Shown here: positions 1 to 9,565 of the stretch, piece after piece
How positions within the stretch are numbered: position 1 is the first letter of the stretch
Layout of the letters: every line of letters begins with the position of its first letter
Origin: Cephalopachus bancanus
Taxonomy: Eukaryota; Chordata; Mammalia; Primates; Tarsiidae
Reading direction: 5' to 3'
NCBI GenBank assembly: GCA_027257055.1
Contig: JAPVLO010000044.1
Span: 1 to 64,000, forward strand
DNA: 64,000 nucleotides
Position numbers and translations under genes: made by a program
Notes under the pieces: model-generated
Told to the model about the DNA's origin: nothing
The model's input: the letters and a program-made list of their open reading frames with translations, nothing else
Databases searched by the model: none

Positions 1-322
1 GTTTCCTGCCTCTCCCTATACCCCTCCTTGTTCTTTATTATGTAGATCAATTTTGCCTTGCTATTTAAAAAAGAAAGTTTCTTTTCTGCTTGGCTCATTA
101 CCTAATTCTCCATAACAAAAAAGAGCCCAGGAATTAAGCAAGTAAGATTTAGCTCCTTCCTTCCTCCTTGCCTGCAGAATCATTTCCATGACTTTGTATA
201 CAAAAAACCCTGAAACCAGTTTGGCAAAGAATTCTCCATGGGGGAATATTGGGAGTACTCACACTTTAATAACTTTGTTCCTGTTCCTCAATTATATAAT
301 TCATCTTTGTTATAAGCCAGTC
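1..322. other. Unassigned sequence
   Basis: AT-rich sequence without a reading frame, repeat or RNA structure that I recognise. It runs into a pyrimidine microsatellite. Confidence 0.5.
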
Positions 323-426
323 TCCCTCCCTCCCTCCCCCCCTCCCTCCCTCCCTCCCTTCCTTCCCTTTCCCTTTCCCTTTCCCTTTCCTTTCCCTTTC
401 CCTTTCCCTTTCCCTTTCCCTTTCCC
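323..426. repeat. (CCCT)n then (CCCTTT)n microsatellite
   Basis: A CCCT-type run to about 358 is followed by CCCTTT units to 426. It abuts the tail side of an antisense Alu fragment, so the hexamer probably grew from that Alu's A-rich tail. The complementary strand is all purine. Confidence 0.9.
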
Positions 427-503
427 GTTGGAATCTCACTCTTGTCGCCCAGGGTACAGTGCAGTATGTCTACCACAGCCTCGGCCTGCTGGGCTAAGAT
501 TGT
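427..503 (-). mobile_element. Alu right-monomer fragment
   Basis: Begins with the antisense 3' end (TTGGAATCTCACTCTTG) and ends at TGCTGGGCTAAG. It is truncated and lies head to head with the next Alu. Confidence 0.75.
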
Positions 504-621
504 GTGGGGTGGCTCAGCCTGTAATCCCAGCACTTTGGGAGGCTGAGGCGAGAGGATTGCCTGAGCCCGGGAGTTCAAGACCAGTGTGAGCAACGTGGTG
601 AGACCTTGTCTCTACAATAAC
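504..621 (+). mobile_element. Alu, 5' part, split by an LTR
   Basis: Left monomer ending in CTCTACAATAAC. The same element resumes at 1796 after a retroviral LTR. TAAC at 618-621 is the left target duplication. Confidence 0.9.
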
Positions 622-636
622 TGTTAAACCCGAGAC

Positions 637-638
<2 letters not shown>

Positions 639-708
<70 letters not shown>

Positions 709-714
709 CAGACA
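639..714. repeat. (GA)n microsatellite in LTR-A
   Basis: Nearly pure GA repeat with two GGA interruptions. It sits in the U5 end of the antisense LTR, so in sense orientation the LTR ends in a CT-rich tract. Confidence 0.95.
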
Positions 715-754
715 GACCACCAAGAGCCAGCTCTGATGCAAACACACAAGGATC

Positions 755-845
755 TTTATTCAGGCTCGAGTCTGGGCTCGCATATGAAGCCGGTAGAGAC
801 TTCATGGATGAGAGCCTCGATTCACAATGGAAAGCATTTTTTATG
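755..845 (-). promoter_or_regulatory. LTR-A core: TATA-like box and polyadenylation signal
   Basis: Minus-strand CATAAAAAA (complement of 837-845) lies about 80 bases before AATAAA (complement of 755-760). A TTGTGTGTTTG downstream element follows. Spacing fits transcription start and 3' processing of a simple retroviral LTR; activity is not implied. Confidence 0.6.
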
Positions 846-1795
846 CACAATTACAGAGGGAGGGGAAGAATTTTAAACTTGATTTTACATGATTGGGTAA
901 TTTCTCCTAATGGGTACGGGCACACTTGGTATTTGTCGGTGCCTTTCGTGGGTTGCCCGTGATTGACAGAAACCCACTTAACGGGCAGAGTGGAAGGTTA
1001 GATAAGTTAGATCCATACAGTCACCGCGTATATAATAACCTGAGCAGGCAGGTAAAAGGGTTACATTAGCCCTTTAGTTTACTAATCCACCCCAGGTATG
1101 CTTAGGAAAGCTTGTTTGCTTAACATTTACATAACATAACATGGTCATTATGGGACAACAAAAGCCAAACTTAACAAAGTTTTAAATATGAATGCTGCAA
1201 ACTCATACAGTGAATGTGGGGTAGAAATTCATATACTAATTCTGGGAATTTATAAAATATCATAAACGTCTTATATCAAGGCGGTTTTTGTAAAGGTCTC
1301 TGATTCTCTCAAGTTTACATAGCCACTGCGGGTAAATTAACACTGGGATGAAAACCGGTGATAAAGCCCACCTAGAGAGGAGCTGGCGCCTCAGAGTCTG
1401 CTTCGATCTCGTAGGAATGTAAAAAAGGGGGCTTATCGCTTTATCATTTACATCCCGTTGTAAAAGCAGAAGTTAGCCTGGTAATTGCGGCTGACAATGC
1501 TTAACTCAGGAGTTCTAAATACAAACACTACTTAAGCCATTATACAATTGGTCACTACCTGGCACCCGACATATGCCTAATTCTATGGGGTCTGAGGTAG
1601 GATTTAAAGTACTAAGATTTCATAAAATACATAAGGTAGGAATACACAAAATATATAGTAAACATGAGGTAGGGATATATGAGATATAGTGAAGTAAACA
1701 CTACTTTTACAACAAATATGGTTTTTTTTTTTTAAGTTTCTTGGGTCTCTCAATAGCATGCTCTTAACCTAAATCTATTGTTGTCCTCTCATAAC

Positions 1796-1908
1796 AATAA
1801 AAAAATTAGTTGGGTGTGGTGGCAGACTGAGGCTGCAGTAGCTGTGAGCGTGCCACTGCACTTGCCTAGGTGACAAGAGTGAGACTCCAAAAAAAAAAAA
1901 AAAAAAAA
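1796..1908 (+). mobile_element. Alu, 3' part, split by an LTR
   Basis: Continues from 621 at AATAAAAAAATTAG. The right monomer is shortened between GGTGGCA and GACTGAGG. Ends in an A run at 1889-1908. Confidence 0.9.
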
Positions 1909-2299
1909 ATTGTTAAGCACCAAATGCATTTGTATACAATTATTCCAAAGTGCATCTGACCACATACATAATATATACACTCTCTCAATCTCTTTCTCTC
2001 CTTCTCTCTGGTTCCCCAATGATTAAAAAAATTCTTTTTGTCACCATGGAGCTCTTTTAAGAAAATGTGAATTACACAAAATATTTAGAATACCTAGTTC
2101 AATTTCCAGTTCGCACACTGTCTATAGTCTATTTCTAAAAATGTAATTATAATGGTGTTATCTTTTTGAAACACAAATAGCTGTCTTCAAATATTTGAGC
2201 TGCATCCTTATGGAAATGTATTAGGCTTAGTCCATATTATTCCTGAGGTGAAAACCAGAAATAATGAGTGGAGCTACACAAAATCCGATTTCGTTTTGT
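1909..2299. other. Unassigned AT-rich sequence
   Basis: No recognisable element or reading frame; ends in TTTTG repeats that belong to the next SINE tail. Confidence 0.5.
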
Positions 2300-2463
2300 T
2301 TTGTTTTGTTTCTTTAGTTGGATTCTCACTCTGTCATCCAGACTGGAGTGCAGTGGCCACTCCCGGCCCCCGCAGCCTCGCCTGCTGGGCTCCTGCGATC
2401 CTTCCGCCTCAGCCTTCCAAGTAGCTGGAATTATAGGGGCGCGCTACCACACCCGGCTAATTG
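2300..2463 (-). mobile_element. Alu right monomer only
   Basis: Starts with a TTTTG tail and GTTGGATTCTCACTCTGTC, and stops at CACCCGGCTAATT without a left monomer. Confidence 0.88.
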
Positions 2464-2500
2464 CAGATTTCAACTCAACATACAGAACTCCCCTCCCCGC

Positions 2501-2786
2501 CTTTTTTTGAGTTGGAGTCTCACTCTGGTGCCCAATCTGGAGTGCAGTGGCACACTCACGGCCACCCCAGCATCAACCTGCTGGGCTCTGGCAGTTTTTC
2601 TGTCTCAGCCTTCCAAGTAACCAGAATTACAGGTGTGTGCTATCACCCTGGCTAATTTTTGATTTATTGTAGAGACGAGGGCTCGCCAAGTTGCCCGGGT
2701 GGGTCCTGAACCCACGTGCTCAAGCAATCTTCTTGCCTTGGTCTCCCAAAGTGCTGGGATTACAGGCTGAGCCACCAAGCCCGGCC
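2501..2786 (-). mobile_element. Alu (L), full dimer
   Basis: First of three consecutive antisense Alus with almost no spacer. Ends CCACCAAGCCCGGCC. Confidence 0.95.
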
Positions 2787-2794
2787 CCATTATT

Positions 2795-3084
2795 TATTTA
2801 TTTATTTTGAGTTGGAGTCTCACTCTGTCGCCCAGGCTGGAGTGCAGCGGCCGCTCCGGCCACCACAGCCTCGACCTGCTGGGCTCCGGCGATCCTTCTG
2901 CCTCAGCCTTCCGAATAGCCAGAACTACAGGCACGCGCTACCATGCCTGGCTGATTTTTTGATTTATTGTGGAGATGAGGTCTTGCCAAGTTGCCCAGGC
3001 GGGTCTCGAACCTGCCGACTCAGGCAATCCACCACCTCAGCCTCCCAAAGCGCTGGGATTATAGGCTGAGCCACTGAGCCTGGC
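2795..3084 (-). mobile_element. Alu (L), full dimer
   Basis: Tail has drifted to TTTA repeats (2791-2809). Ends GAGCCACTGAGCCTGGC. Confidence 0.95.
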
Positions 3085-3085
3085 T

Positions 3086-3328
3086 TTTTTTTTTTTTTTA
3101 AGTCCGAGTCTCATTCTATCACCCAGACTGTAGTGCAGTGGCACCGTCATGGCTCACTGCAGCCTCAACCTCCTGGACTCAGGATCCATTTGCCTCTGCC
3201 TCCAGAACAGCTGGCCTATAGGTGCATACTACCACACCCAGTTTATTTTTAAATTTTTTGTAGAGATAAGGGCTTGCTATATTGTTCATGCTCAGACTAA
3301 TCTTGAATTCCTGGGCTAACGCAGTCCT
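3086..3328 (-). mobile_element. Alu (old), 5' truncated
   Basis: AluJ-like wording (GGCTCACTGCAGCCTCAACC; TTTTTTGTAGAGATAAGGG), much diverged. It cuts the C-terminal side of mariner copy 1. Confidence 0.85.
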
Positions 3329-3339
3329 CCCAAGTTGGC

Positions 3340-3965
3340 TTCCTACTGCTCAAAACAGCTTTTGAACTTGTTAATTTTGATGCCTTTTAGTGCTTTTGCT
3401 GCTTTTTGTTTCACCTCTTTCACATCAGCAAAACATTTTCCCTTGAGGACTTTTTTTTTCCTTTTTTTTTTTGAGTTGGAGTCTCACTTCATCGCCCAAA
3501 CTGGAGTACAGTGGCACACTCCCGGCCACCACAGCCTCCACCAGCTGGGCTCTGGCAATCCTTCCACCTCAGCCTTCCAAGTAGCCGGAACTACAGGTGC
3601 ACACTACCATGCGGGCTAATGGGGACTTTTTTCATCTGGGGAATAAAAAAGTCGCTAGGGGTAAGATTGGGTGAATAGTGAGGATGGGACACGGAGGTCA
3701 TGCTGTTTTTGACCAAAAACTGCTGAACATTCAGCAGGGTGTGGGCAGGTGCCCTAGTAAATCACCCATTATGAAGTGGGCAAATGCATTGCAAGAATCT
3801 CAAAAAAAAAAAAAAATCCACTGAAGCTGAAGGTAGTCTCTCATAACAAGCTAGCTGGTACGCTGATGCTGATGGGTTGCTAGAACACTTACCTAGCAGG
3901 AGAAGCCTGTGTTTCAAGGACTCACCCTCCAAAAAGATAATTCCAGGTTTTTTTGTTTTCCTTGT
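3340..3965 (-). mobile_element. Mariner-derived non-autonomous element, copy 1
   Basis: Antisense translation gives diverged mariner transposase pieces. One is VQQFLVKN...SHPHYSPNLTPSDFF, resembling the family's HPPYSPDLAPSDFFLFP block that carries the third catalytic Asp; another is LKGIKINKFKSCFEQ near the C-terminus. The Asp within YSPD reads Asn here. The first part of the transposase is missing, and the same deletion is seen in copy 2 (26307-27481). An Alu monomer sits inside, and an older Alu truncates the left end. Confidence 0.75.
3466..3618 (-). mobile_element. Alu right monomer inside mariner copy 1
   Basis: GGACTTTTTT occurs on both sides (about 3446 and 3622) as target duplication. 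The left monomer is absent. Confidence 0.9.
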
Positions 3966-4069
3966 AGATTTTTTTGTAATTTTTTTAATGAATAAAGACA
4001 GATTTATTAAAGGGAAGATTGTGGACAATGGGCAGGACAGCAGCGAGAGTGTCTGTTGTATCTCATATA

Positions 4070-4085
<16 letters not shown>

Positions 4086-4102
<17 letters not shown>

Positions 4103-4375
4103 GAGTTGGAGTCTCACTCTGTTGCCCAGACTGGTGTGCAGTGGCCGCTCCCGGCCACTGCAGCCTCTTTTGCTGGGTTCCGGTGATCCTTCCGCCTCAG
4201 CCTTCCGAGTAGCTGGAATTACAGGAATGCACTACCACGCCTGGCTGATTTTTTGATTTATTGTAGAGATGAGGTCTCGCTGCCCAGGCGGGTCTCGAAC
4301 CCGCGGGCTCAGGCAATCCACTCACCTCAACCTCCCAAAGGCGCGGGATTACAGGCTGAGCCACCGAGCCCGGCT
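4086..4375 (-). mobile_element. Alu (S5), full dimer
   Basis: Near-consensus copy with GTCTCGCTGCCCAGGCGGG. Inserted beside a (TA)n run at 4064-4085; CTCATATAT flanks both sides. Confidence 0.97.
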
Positions 4376-4463
4376 CTCATATATTTTTTTAATAATATTG
4401 TAACTTCGACTCATCTCCTCTGTCTTCTGTTCCCCAAAATAATCAGCTCAAAATGATCCTTAC

Positions 4464-5459
4464 TGTTAGGGTACTGGACAGACAGGGTGAGGGTGGAGAG
4501 GCAGGCACAGGGGAGGCACGCAGCACTGCTGTGGCTAGCAAGCTGGAGGTGTGCACTGGGAACCCAGAGATCTGAGTAGATTGCAAAGAATTACAACACA
4601 CAAAAAGGTTAAAAGGAAAAGTTTATTTAAAAGTAAATTAGAGAGAAAGAGAAAGAAGAGAAGATTCACCTCCCCAAGGTGGGGAGGAGAACCAAAGCCA
4701 GGAAGCATGGCGACAGCCATGGCTCAAAGAGCACATGGCCACACCAGACTCTAGTAAGGCAATAGTCGCTGGTTGCTTGTGGTTGAGTTGTTTTAACCGT
4801 TCCCCTTGCCGGGGGAAGATCATTAGGGTGATTGTGGTGGTGGTCACGTCATCACAAAGGGGCAGGCAAGTGCAGGTACTGATGATGTCAGGTGATGGAC
4901 AGCAGGCAGCTGGGTGGGTTAGTCACATGATTGCTGCCATGGTGGGGCTTATCTGTGTCACATACTTCACAGAGGGTTGATTAGGTTAACCCTGGGGGGG
5001 GCAGGGGGGAGGTGATCCTGCGAGAGACTTGTTAGACATTTGCAATTCACAAACTCAGACATTTGCAACTCATAAATTCCTTGATCAAAGGTGGGGTGGT
5101 CTTTTTTATTACTTTTATGACTTTGGTTAGCCAAAGGGTGATCTTTGATTTTCGGTTTTGACAAGGAACCTAAATGTTTACTAGAGGTTACTATGCTAAA
5201 CCATTAATGGTTGGGTTGTCCTGATCTTGCATCTGAAGATTTGCCTAGGGGGGATGGGATAGGCTGCTGTTTGTCCTGCAGTAGAATGTCTGAATGCTTT
5301 CTAATGGTTACACTGAGGCAAAAAGACTAAAGAATAAGCTAAGTTTCTTCTAGGTTTCCATAGGTATATTTCACTTATGACAAAAAGTCATATTTAGGGT
5401 AGCATATTTTGGTCTCCTATAGTTATATTTTGGGTGATGTGCCTTGAACTCTATCACCA
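4464..5459 (-). mobile_element. Solo LTR (LTR-C, 5-bp TSD)
   Basis: Bounded by TG at 4464 and CA at 5459, with CTTAC on both sides (4459-4463 and 5460-5464). The right flank continues as a MIR (CTTACCAGCTACATGG). Minus-strand AATAAA (complement of 4622-4627) lies about 160 bases from the 3' end. The start (TGGTGATAGAG...CATCACCCAAAATAT) reminds me of LTR8/LTR9/MER41-type class I LTRs, but I cannot confirm that. No internal genes. Confidence 0.7.
5034..5079. repeat. 23-bp tandem duplication in LTR-C
   Basis: AGACATTTGCAATTCACAAA... (5034-5056) is repeated with three differences at 5057-5079. Tandem U3 repeats often carry LTR enhancers; that role is only a possibility here. Confidence 0.85.
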
Positions 5460-5545
5460 CTTACCAGCTACATGGCCTTGGAGAAATTACTGATCTTTCT
5501 TGAGCTTCACTTTTCTCATCTGCTAAATGATACATAATATAATAT
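5460..5545 (+). mobile_element. MIR SINE fragment
   Basis: CTTACCAGCTACATGGCCTTGG and TTTTCTCATCTGCTAAATGAT match the MIR core and 3' side. It was split by LTR-C. Confidence 0.85.
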
Positions 5546-5559
5546 ATATATGTTATATG

Positions 5560-6415
5560 TGCTGGAGTCCTGCTCTGGCAGAGTTCAGAGATTCCCAAAG
5601 GTGGAGATGGCGTCAGCAATTGTGAGAATGAGAGAAAGAGAGAGAGAGAAAGAAGCTGGACCCCTGTCTAGTGCAGAAGCCATTTATTGGGAATTACAAG
5701 GGGTCTTTTATTCCCAAATTTTGCACAGTCTCACATGTCTTTCACATGAATACAAAGCCAGGTGCGTGAGGGGCATCCCCCACCCACCAGATGTTCTTTC
5801 AGGCATAATCCCATAACAGATGTTAACCTTAATCCATGACTGACCTATCCTATAAACCCTTTTCATCCTATGCTGATTTATACTAATACCAAGTTAAACA
5901 AGTCTATAGAAACTTAAATACTTACTCTACAACCTAAAGCGGCCCATCCCAGAATGTTTGGAATGTGGCCCAGTCCAAAGTTCACAGTGGGCTACCTGCA
6001 AGTAACCTAGCCACATTCTTTCAACAAAATGGCTGTTTAAACTTATATTTCTAAAACCATATTCTACAATTTACACCTTACTCAACTTCAGTAAATCCTA
6101 AAATCACAAACCAGAAGCCTGTGACCAATACTAAGGCTCTGAGTTGTGACCCGAGTTTGAATTATAAGTTGTGTGAAAGCTAAAACCACAATTTGTGGAA
6201 GAAAGGGAACAATGAGCTTCTAAAGTTAGCTTGTGTTCGTCCTGGTTTCAGAGTTTTTATGTTTGAGCTTACAGGAGCTTCTTCTGGTTATAGTGCTAAG
6301 CAGAAAGTGGGAGGAAATGGGGTCAACAGCTCCTGAACGCATCCTAGTGATCTTGGAGTCAATGGCCCTTCCTGATCCCTAACACTCAGTGGGCCTCCGT
6401 GACTGGCTCCCAACA
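5560..6415 (-). mobile_element. Solo LTR (LTR-B copy 1, 6-bp TSD)
   Basis: Minus-strand sense starts TGTTGGGAGCCAGTCACGG and ends GGACTCCAGCA. Flanks are TATATG (5554-5559) and TATATA (6416-6421). It aligns along its whole length with the sense copy at 48765-49585. A TATA-like AATAAAAG (complement of 5705-5712) and AATAAA (complement of 5683-5688) are only about 20 bases apart, which implies a very short R region. A 6-bp duplication and short R fit betaretrovirus-like elements. No internal genes remain. Confidence 0.9.
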
Positions 6416-6571
6416 TATATATACATGCTAACTTCAAATAATGAGATTCAGAAAATAGGATCAAGTATAGAGTTTATTCAAGTGCAAAGCTTGATGATGA
6501 TTATCTGGGAAGCACTAACTTCAAACAAATGGAGTCAGTGTTCCAAAGTGGAGAAGTGAAGATTTCACTTA

Positions 6572-6862
6572 GCCGGGCTTGGTGGCTCAGCCTGTAATCC
6601 CAGCACTTTGGGAGGCTAAGGTGAGTGGATTGCCTGAGCCCACGGGTTTGAGACCCACCTGGGCAACTTGGCGAGACATCATCTCTACAATAAATCAAAA
6701 ATTAGCTGGGCATGGCAGCACGTGCCTGTAATTCCAGCTACTTGGAAGGCTGAGGGGAAGGATTGCCGGGCCCAGCAGGTTGAGGCTGGGGTGGCTGGGA
6801 GCAGCCACTGCATTCCAGTCTGGGTGACAGAATGAGACTCCAACTTAAAAAAAAAAAAAAAA
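6572..6862 (+). mobile_element. Alu (L), full dimer
   Basis: Exact target duplication GATTTCACTTA at 6561-6571 and 6863-6873. Forms an inverted pair with the next Alu, 55 bp away. Confidence 0.97.
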
Positions 6863-6917
6863 GATTTCACTTACATAGATAGAGACAGAGACATTTTTAC
6901 CACATTTTCTTTCTTTC

Positions 6918-7210
6918 TTTTTTTTTTTTGAGTTGGAGTCTCACTCTGTTGCCCAGGCTGGAGTGCAGTGGTGGGCTCCCAGCAACCACAGCCTCAACCT
7001 GCTGGGCTCAAGTGATCCTTCTGCCTCAGACTTTCAAGTAGCTGGAACTACAGGCATGCGCCACCATGCCTGGCTAATTTTTTGATTTCTTGTAGAGATG
7101 ATGTCTTGCCAAGTTGTCCAGGCTGGTCTCGCACCCCTGAGCTCAGGCAGTCCTCTCGCCTCAGCCTCCCAAAGTGTTGGGATTACAGGCATGAGCCACT
7201 GTGCCTGGCT
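6918..7210 (-). mobile_element. Alu (L/old), full dimer
   Basis: Partner of the inverted pair. The left monomer keeps the older CCCCTGAGCTCAGG and GGCATGAGCCACTG. Confidence 0.95.
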
Positions 7211-7390
7211 AATAATGGCCATTATTATAACCATTATATCAGCATATATATTTACCAAGATATATTTCTAGGCATGGTGAGAGCTATTATGAGAAAAAAT
7301 GTTGGATGGTCAAATAAGTTAGGGAGCACATATTCTGTAGAATTTAAACAGATTCTTTTGCTGTAGGACTTTTGTGGGGGAGTGGAAAGG

Positions 7391-7620
7391 GACAGGATCT
7401 AGCTTTATTCCCAGACTGGAGTACAGTGGTGTGATCATAGCTCACTGTAGCCTCAACCTCCCAAGTAGTTGGGACTATATTACAGGATGTACCACCACAT
7501 TGGCTAGTTTTTTTGTGTGTGTAATGTTTTCTGTAGAGGCAGGGTCTCACTGTGTTGACCAGGTTGGTCTCAAACTCCTGGCCTCAAGTGCTCTTCCCCT
7601 CTTGGCTATCTCACCTGGCC
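7391..7620 (-). mobile_element. Alu (old), 3' truncated
   Basis: Diverged AluJ-like copy (TCATAGCTCACTGTAGCC; GACCAGGTTGGTCTCAAAC). The linker has become GTGTGTGT. Confidence 0.85.
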
Positions 7621-7844
7621 AAAGGAGTGTTGCTTCCTTGCCAGATGAATTAAACACTGGTCTCTGGTATGACAGGCAGGGGTACTCACCACTATACTGG
7701 GGATGACTGTGGGATTTTTCAGATCCTTTGATATCCTAATGTACATTATAAAATTCCAAGCAAAAAAAAGTATGAAATATTTTTCCAGTTTTTTGAGGCA
7801 CAGTATTATTGTGTTTCTGGGTATCTTTAAGAGCCAATGCTCTA

Positions 7845-8272
7845 GCAGCAGTCCCCATCCTTTTTGGCACCAGGGCCTGGTTTTGTGGAAGATAATTTTT
7901 GCACAGATCCAGGGTGTGAGGTGGCAGGGGTGGTGGTGTTTTGGGGCTGATTTAACCACATTACATTTATTGTGCAGGTTATTTATATTATTATTACATT
8001 TTAACATACAATGAAATATATAGCATTGCCGCCTCAGTTCCACCTCAGATCATCAGGCATTAGATTCTCATAAGGTGTGTGCGACCTAGATCCCTCACAT
8101 GTGCAGTTCACAACAGGGTTTGCACTCCTATGAGAATCGAATGCTGCTGCTGCTCTGACAGCAGACAGAACTCAGGTGGTAATGTGAGTGATGAAGTCAC
8201 TGAAAATACAGATGAAGCTTCACTCACTCACCTGCTGCTCACCTCTTGCTGTGCAGCAGGGTTCCTAACCCC
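7845..8272. mobile_element. DNA transposon relic, hAT-like
   Basis: Starts CAGCAGTCCCCATCCTTTTT and ends GTTCCTAACCCCTG, like a mammalian element whose ends read CAGGGGTCCCCAACC. GAATCGAATGC and TTAGATTCTCATAAGG inside form an inverted pair typical of it. Terminal repeats are worn and the 8-bp duplication is not clear. Superfamily is from memory. Confidence 0.5.
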
Positions 8273-8274
8273 TG

Positions 8275-8662
8275 TCTATGAAATTCACTTTGGAAAAGTC
8301 TTGTTAGATGGATTCTCTCCTCAAGATTGTGTTTCTCTGGTTCCTCTGCTTCAGGACCTTCATGGCTTTCTTTATCAGTTCCTCAAAGTCCTTGAATCCG
8401 AAAGTCTGGAGATTGACAGGGAGAAATGCTTCTCAAGATCAGGCCATCAGTTGAGTACATGAGACAACAGGAGAATTTATTTCCTCTGCTTCCGATGTGA
8501 ACAGTTTTCCTGGGATGTCCACATAAATGGATGTAGCATTCGTGACTAGGTCCCCACTGAATATAATCCAGTTTGACTTTTGAGTCATGTGAGGGTGAGT
8601 GCCACTGTTTCTTAGAAAATACAATGAGTGAAGGTAAGAAATGAAATCTAGTCAAGCAGAGC
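8275..8662 (-). pseudogene. Possible decayed coding fragment, unidentified
   Basis: Two antisense stretches read like protein in different frames: FSGDLVTNATSIYVDIPGKL and following residues (about 8570-8440), then FGFKDFEELIKKAMKVLKQR (about 8402-8340). A frame change and stops lie between. This could be part of a processed pseudogene, but I do not recognise the parent; chance is possible. Confidence 0.3.
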
Positions 8663-8759
8663 ACTAAGCTCAATGTTTTATGTGTAGTCGACTTCCAGAA
8701 TAAGCTTATTGAATACTAAATGGATTTGTATCTGGCTAGGACAGGGTTCTACATAGAGG

Positions 8760-8799
8760 CAAGTGGATGCTTTACCATGCAAGTGGATGCTTTACCATG
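8760..8799. repeat. Exact 20-bp tandem duplication
   Basis: CAAGTGGATGCTTTACCATG occurs twice in a row with no mismatch. Just before an L2 end fragment. Confidence 0.97.
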
Positions 8800-8885
8800 T
8801 AAACTCTGAGGGAAATAGCCTAGAATGGTGCTTGACACATACTAAAGACTCAGTACGTTTTGAATAGATGAATGAAACGCTATCT
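8800..8885 (+). mobile_element. L2 LINE 3' end fragment
   Basis: Contains TGGTGCTTGACACATACTAA and TTTGAATAGATGAATGAA, the L2 terminal wording in decayed form. Confidence 0.7.
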
Positions 8886-8969
8886 CCATTTGACTGTCCT
8901 AATGGCACATTAACCTTAATTTGTCCAAAATCAAACTCATGCTTTTTTCTTCCCCTATTCCCTAAAATC

Positions 8970-9238
8970 TGTAATCCTAGCACTCTGGGATGTGGAGGCA
9001 AGAGAATTGTCTGAGCCCAGGGGTTCAAGATTAGCCTGGGAAACTTGATGAGATCTTGTCTCTACAATAAATCAAAAAATTAGCCAGGCATGGTGGTGCA
9101 TGCCTGTAGTCCCAGCTACTTGGAAGTCTGAGTGGAAGGATCGCCTGAGCCCAGCAGGTTGAGGATACAATGACCATGAGCATGCCACTGAACTCCAGCC
9201 TGGGTGACAGAGTGAGACTCCAACTCAAGGGGAAAAAA
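8970..9238 (+). mobile_element. Alu (old/L), 5' truncated
   Basis: Begins at CTGTAATCCTAGCACTCTGG. Right monomer and CTCCAACTCA end are intact, then a short GGGGAAAAAAAA tail. Confidence 0.92.
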
Positions 9239-9427
9239 AATTCTGTTTCTCTGCTAGTGTTCCCTATCATGGGAAATGATCCTGTACTCCTGTACTTCAT
9301 ATCCAATCTGCCACCAAATCCGGTTATCATTTATGTATCCCCTGATTTCCTCTCTTTCTTTCCACTTTTGTTACCATCACTGAGGCCAAGTCACTATCTT
9401 CTTTTACTGGGGCAACATTATTTATTT

Positions 9428-9552
9428 ATTTTTTTGAGTTGGAGTCTCACTCTGTCACCCAGACTGGAGCGCAGTGGCATGCTCTCGGCCACCACAGCCT
9501 CGACCTGCTGGGCTCTGGCGATCCTTCCAACTCAGCCTTCCAAGTAGCTGAG
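9428..9552 (-). mobile_element. Alu right-monomer part
   Basis: Stops at CTTCCAAGTAGCTGAG. The left monomer was not inserted or is lost. Confidence 0.9.
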
Positions 9553-9565
9553 TGGGATTTTTTTA

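Larger units (their letters stand above)
622..1791 (-). mobile_element. Solo LTR of an endogenous retrovirus (LTR-A, 4-bp TSD)
   Basis: On the + strand it starts TGTTAAACCC and ends GTCCTCTCA, so it has TG...CA ends. It is flanked by TAAC (618-621 and 1792-1795), and removing it restores a continuous Alu. In the minus-strand sense a TATA-like CATAAAAAA (837-845) precedes AATAAAG (755-760), followed by a GT-rich stretch, as expected for U3-R-U5. No internal retroviral genes are present, so it is a recombined solo LTR. A 4-bp duplication suits gammaretrovirus-like (class I) elements. Length is 1,170 bp. I cannot name the family. Confidence 0.85.

Noticed and set aside
288..593. Low-complexity antisense protein (GKGKGKGK, EREREREG)
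   Set aside because: Translation of a microsatellite joined to Alu sequence.
622..1791. Intact provirus
   Set aside because: No gag, pol or env text and only one LTR; the three ERV LTRs of types A to C are solo.
8079..8462. 127-codon + strand open frame
   Set aside because: It spans the end of a DNA transposon relic and its flank; no recognisable domain.
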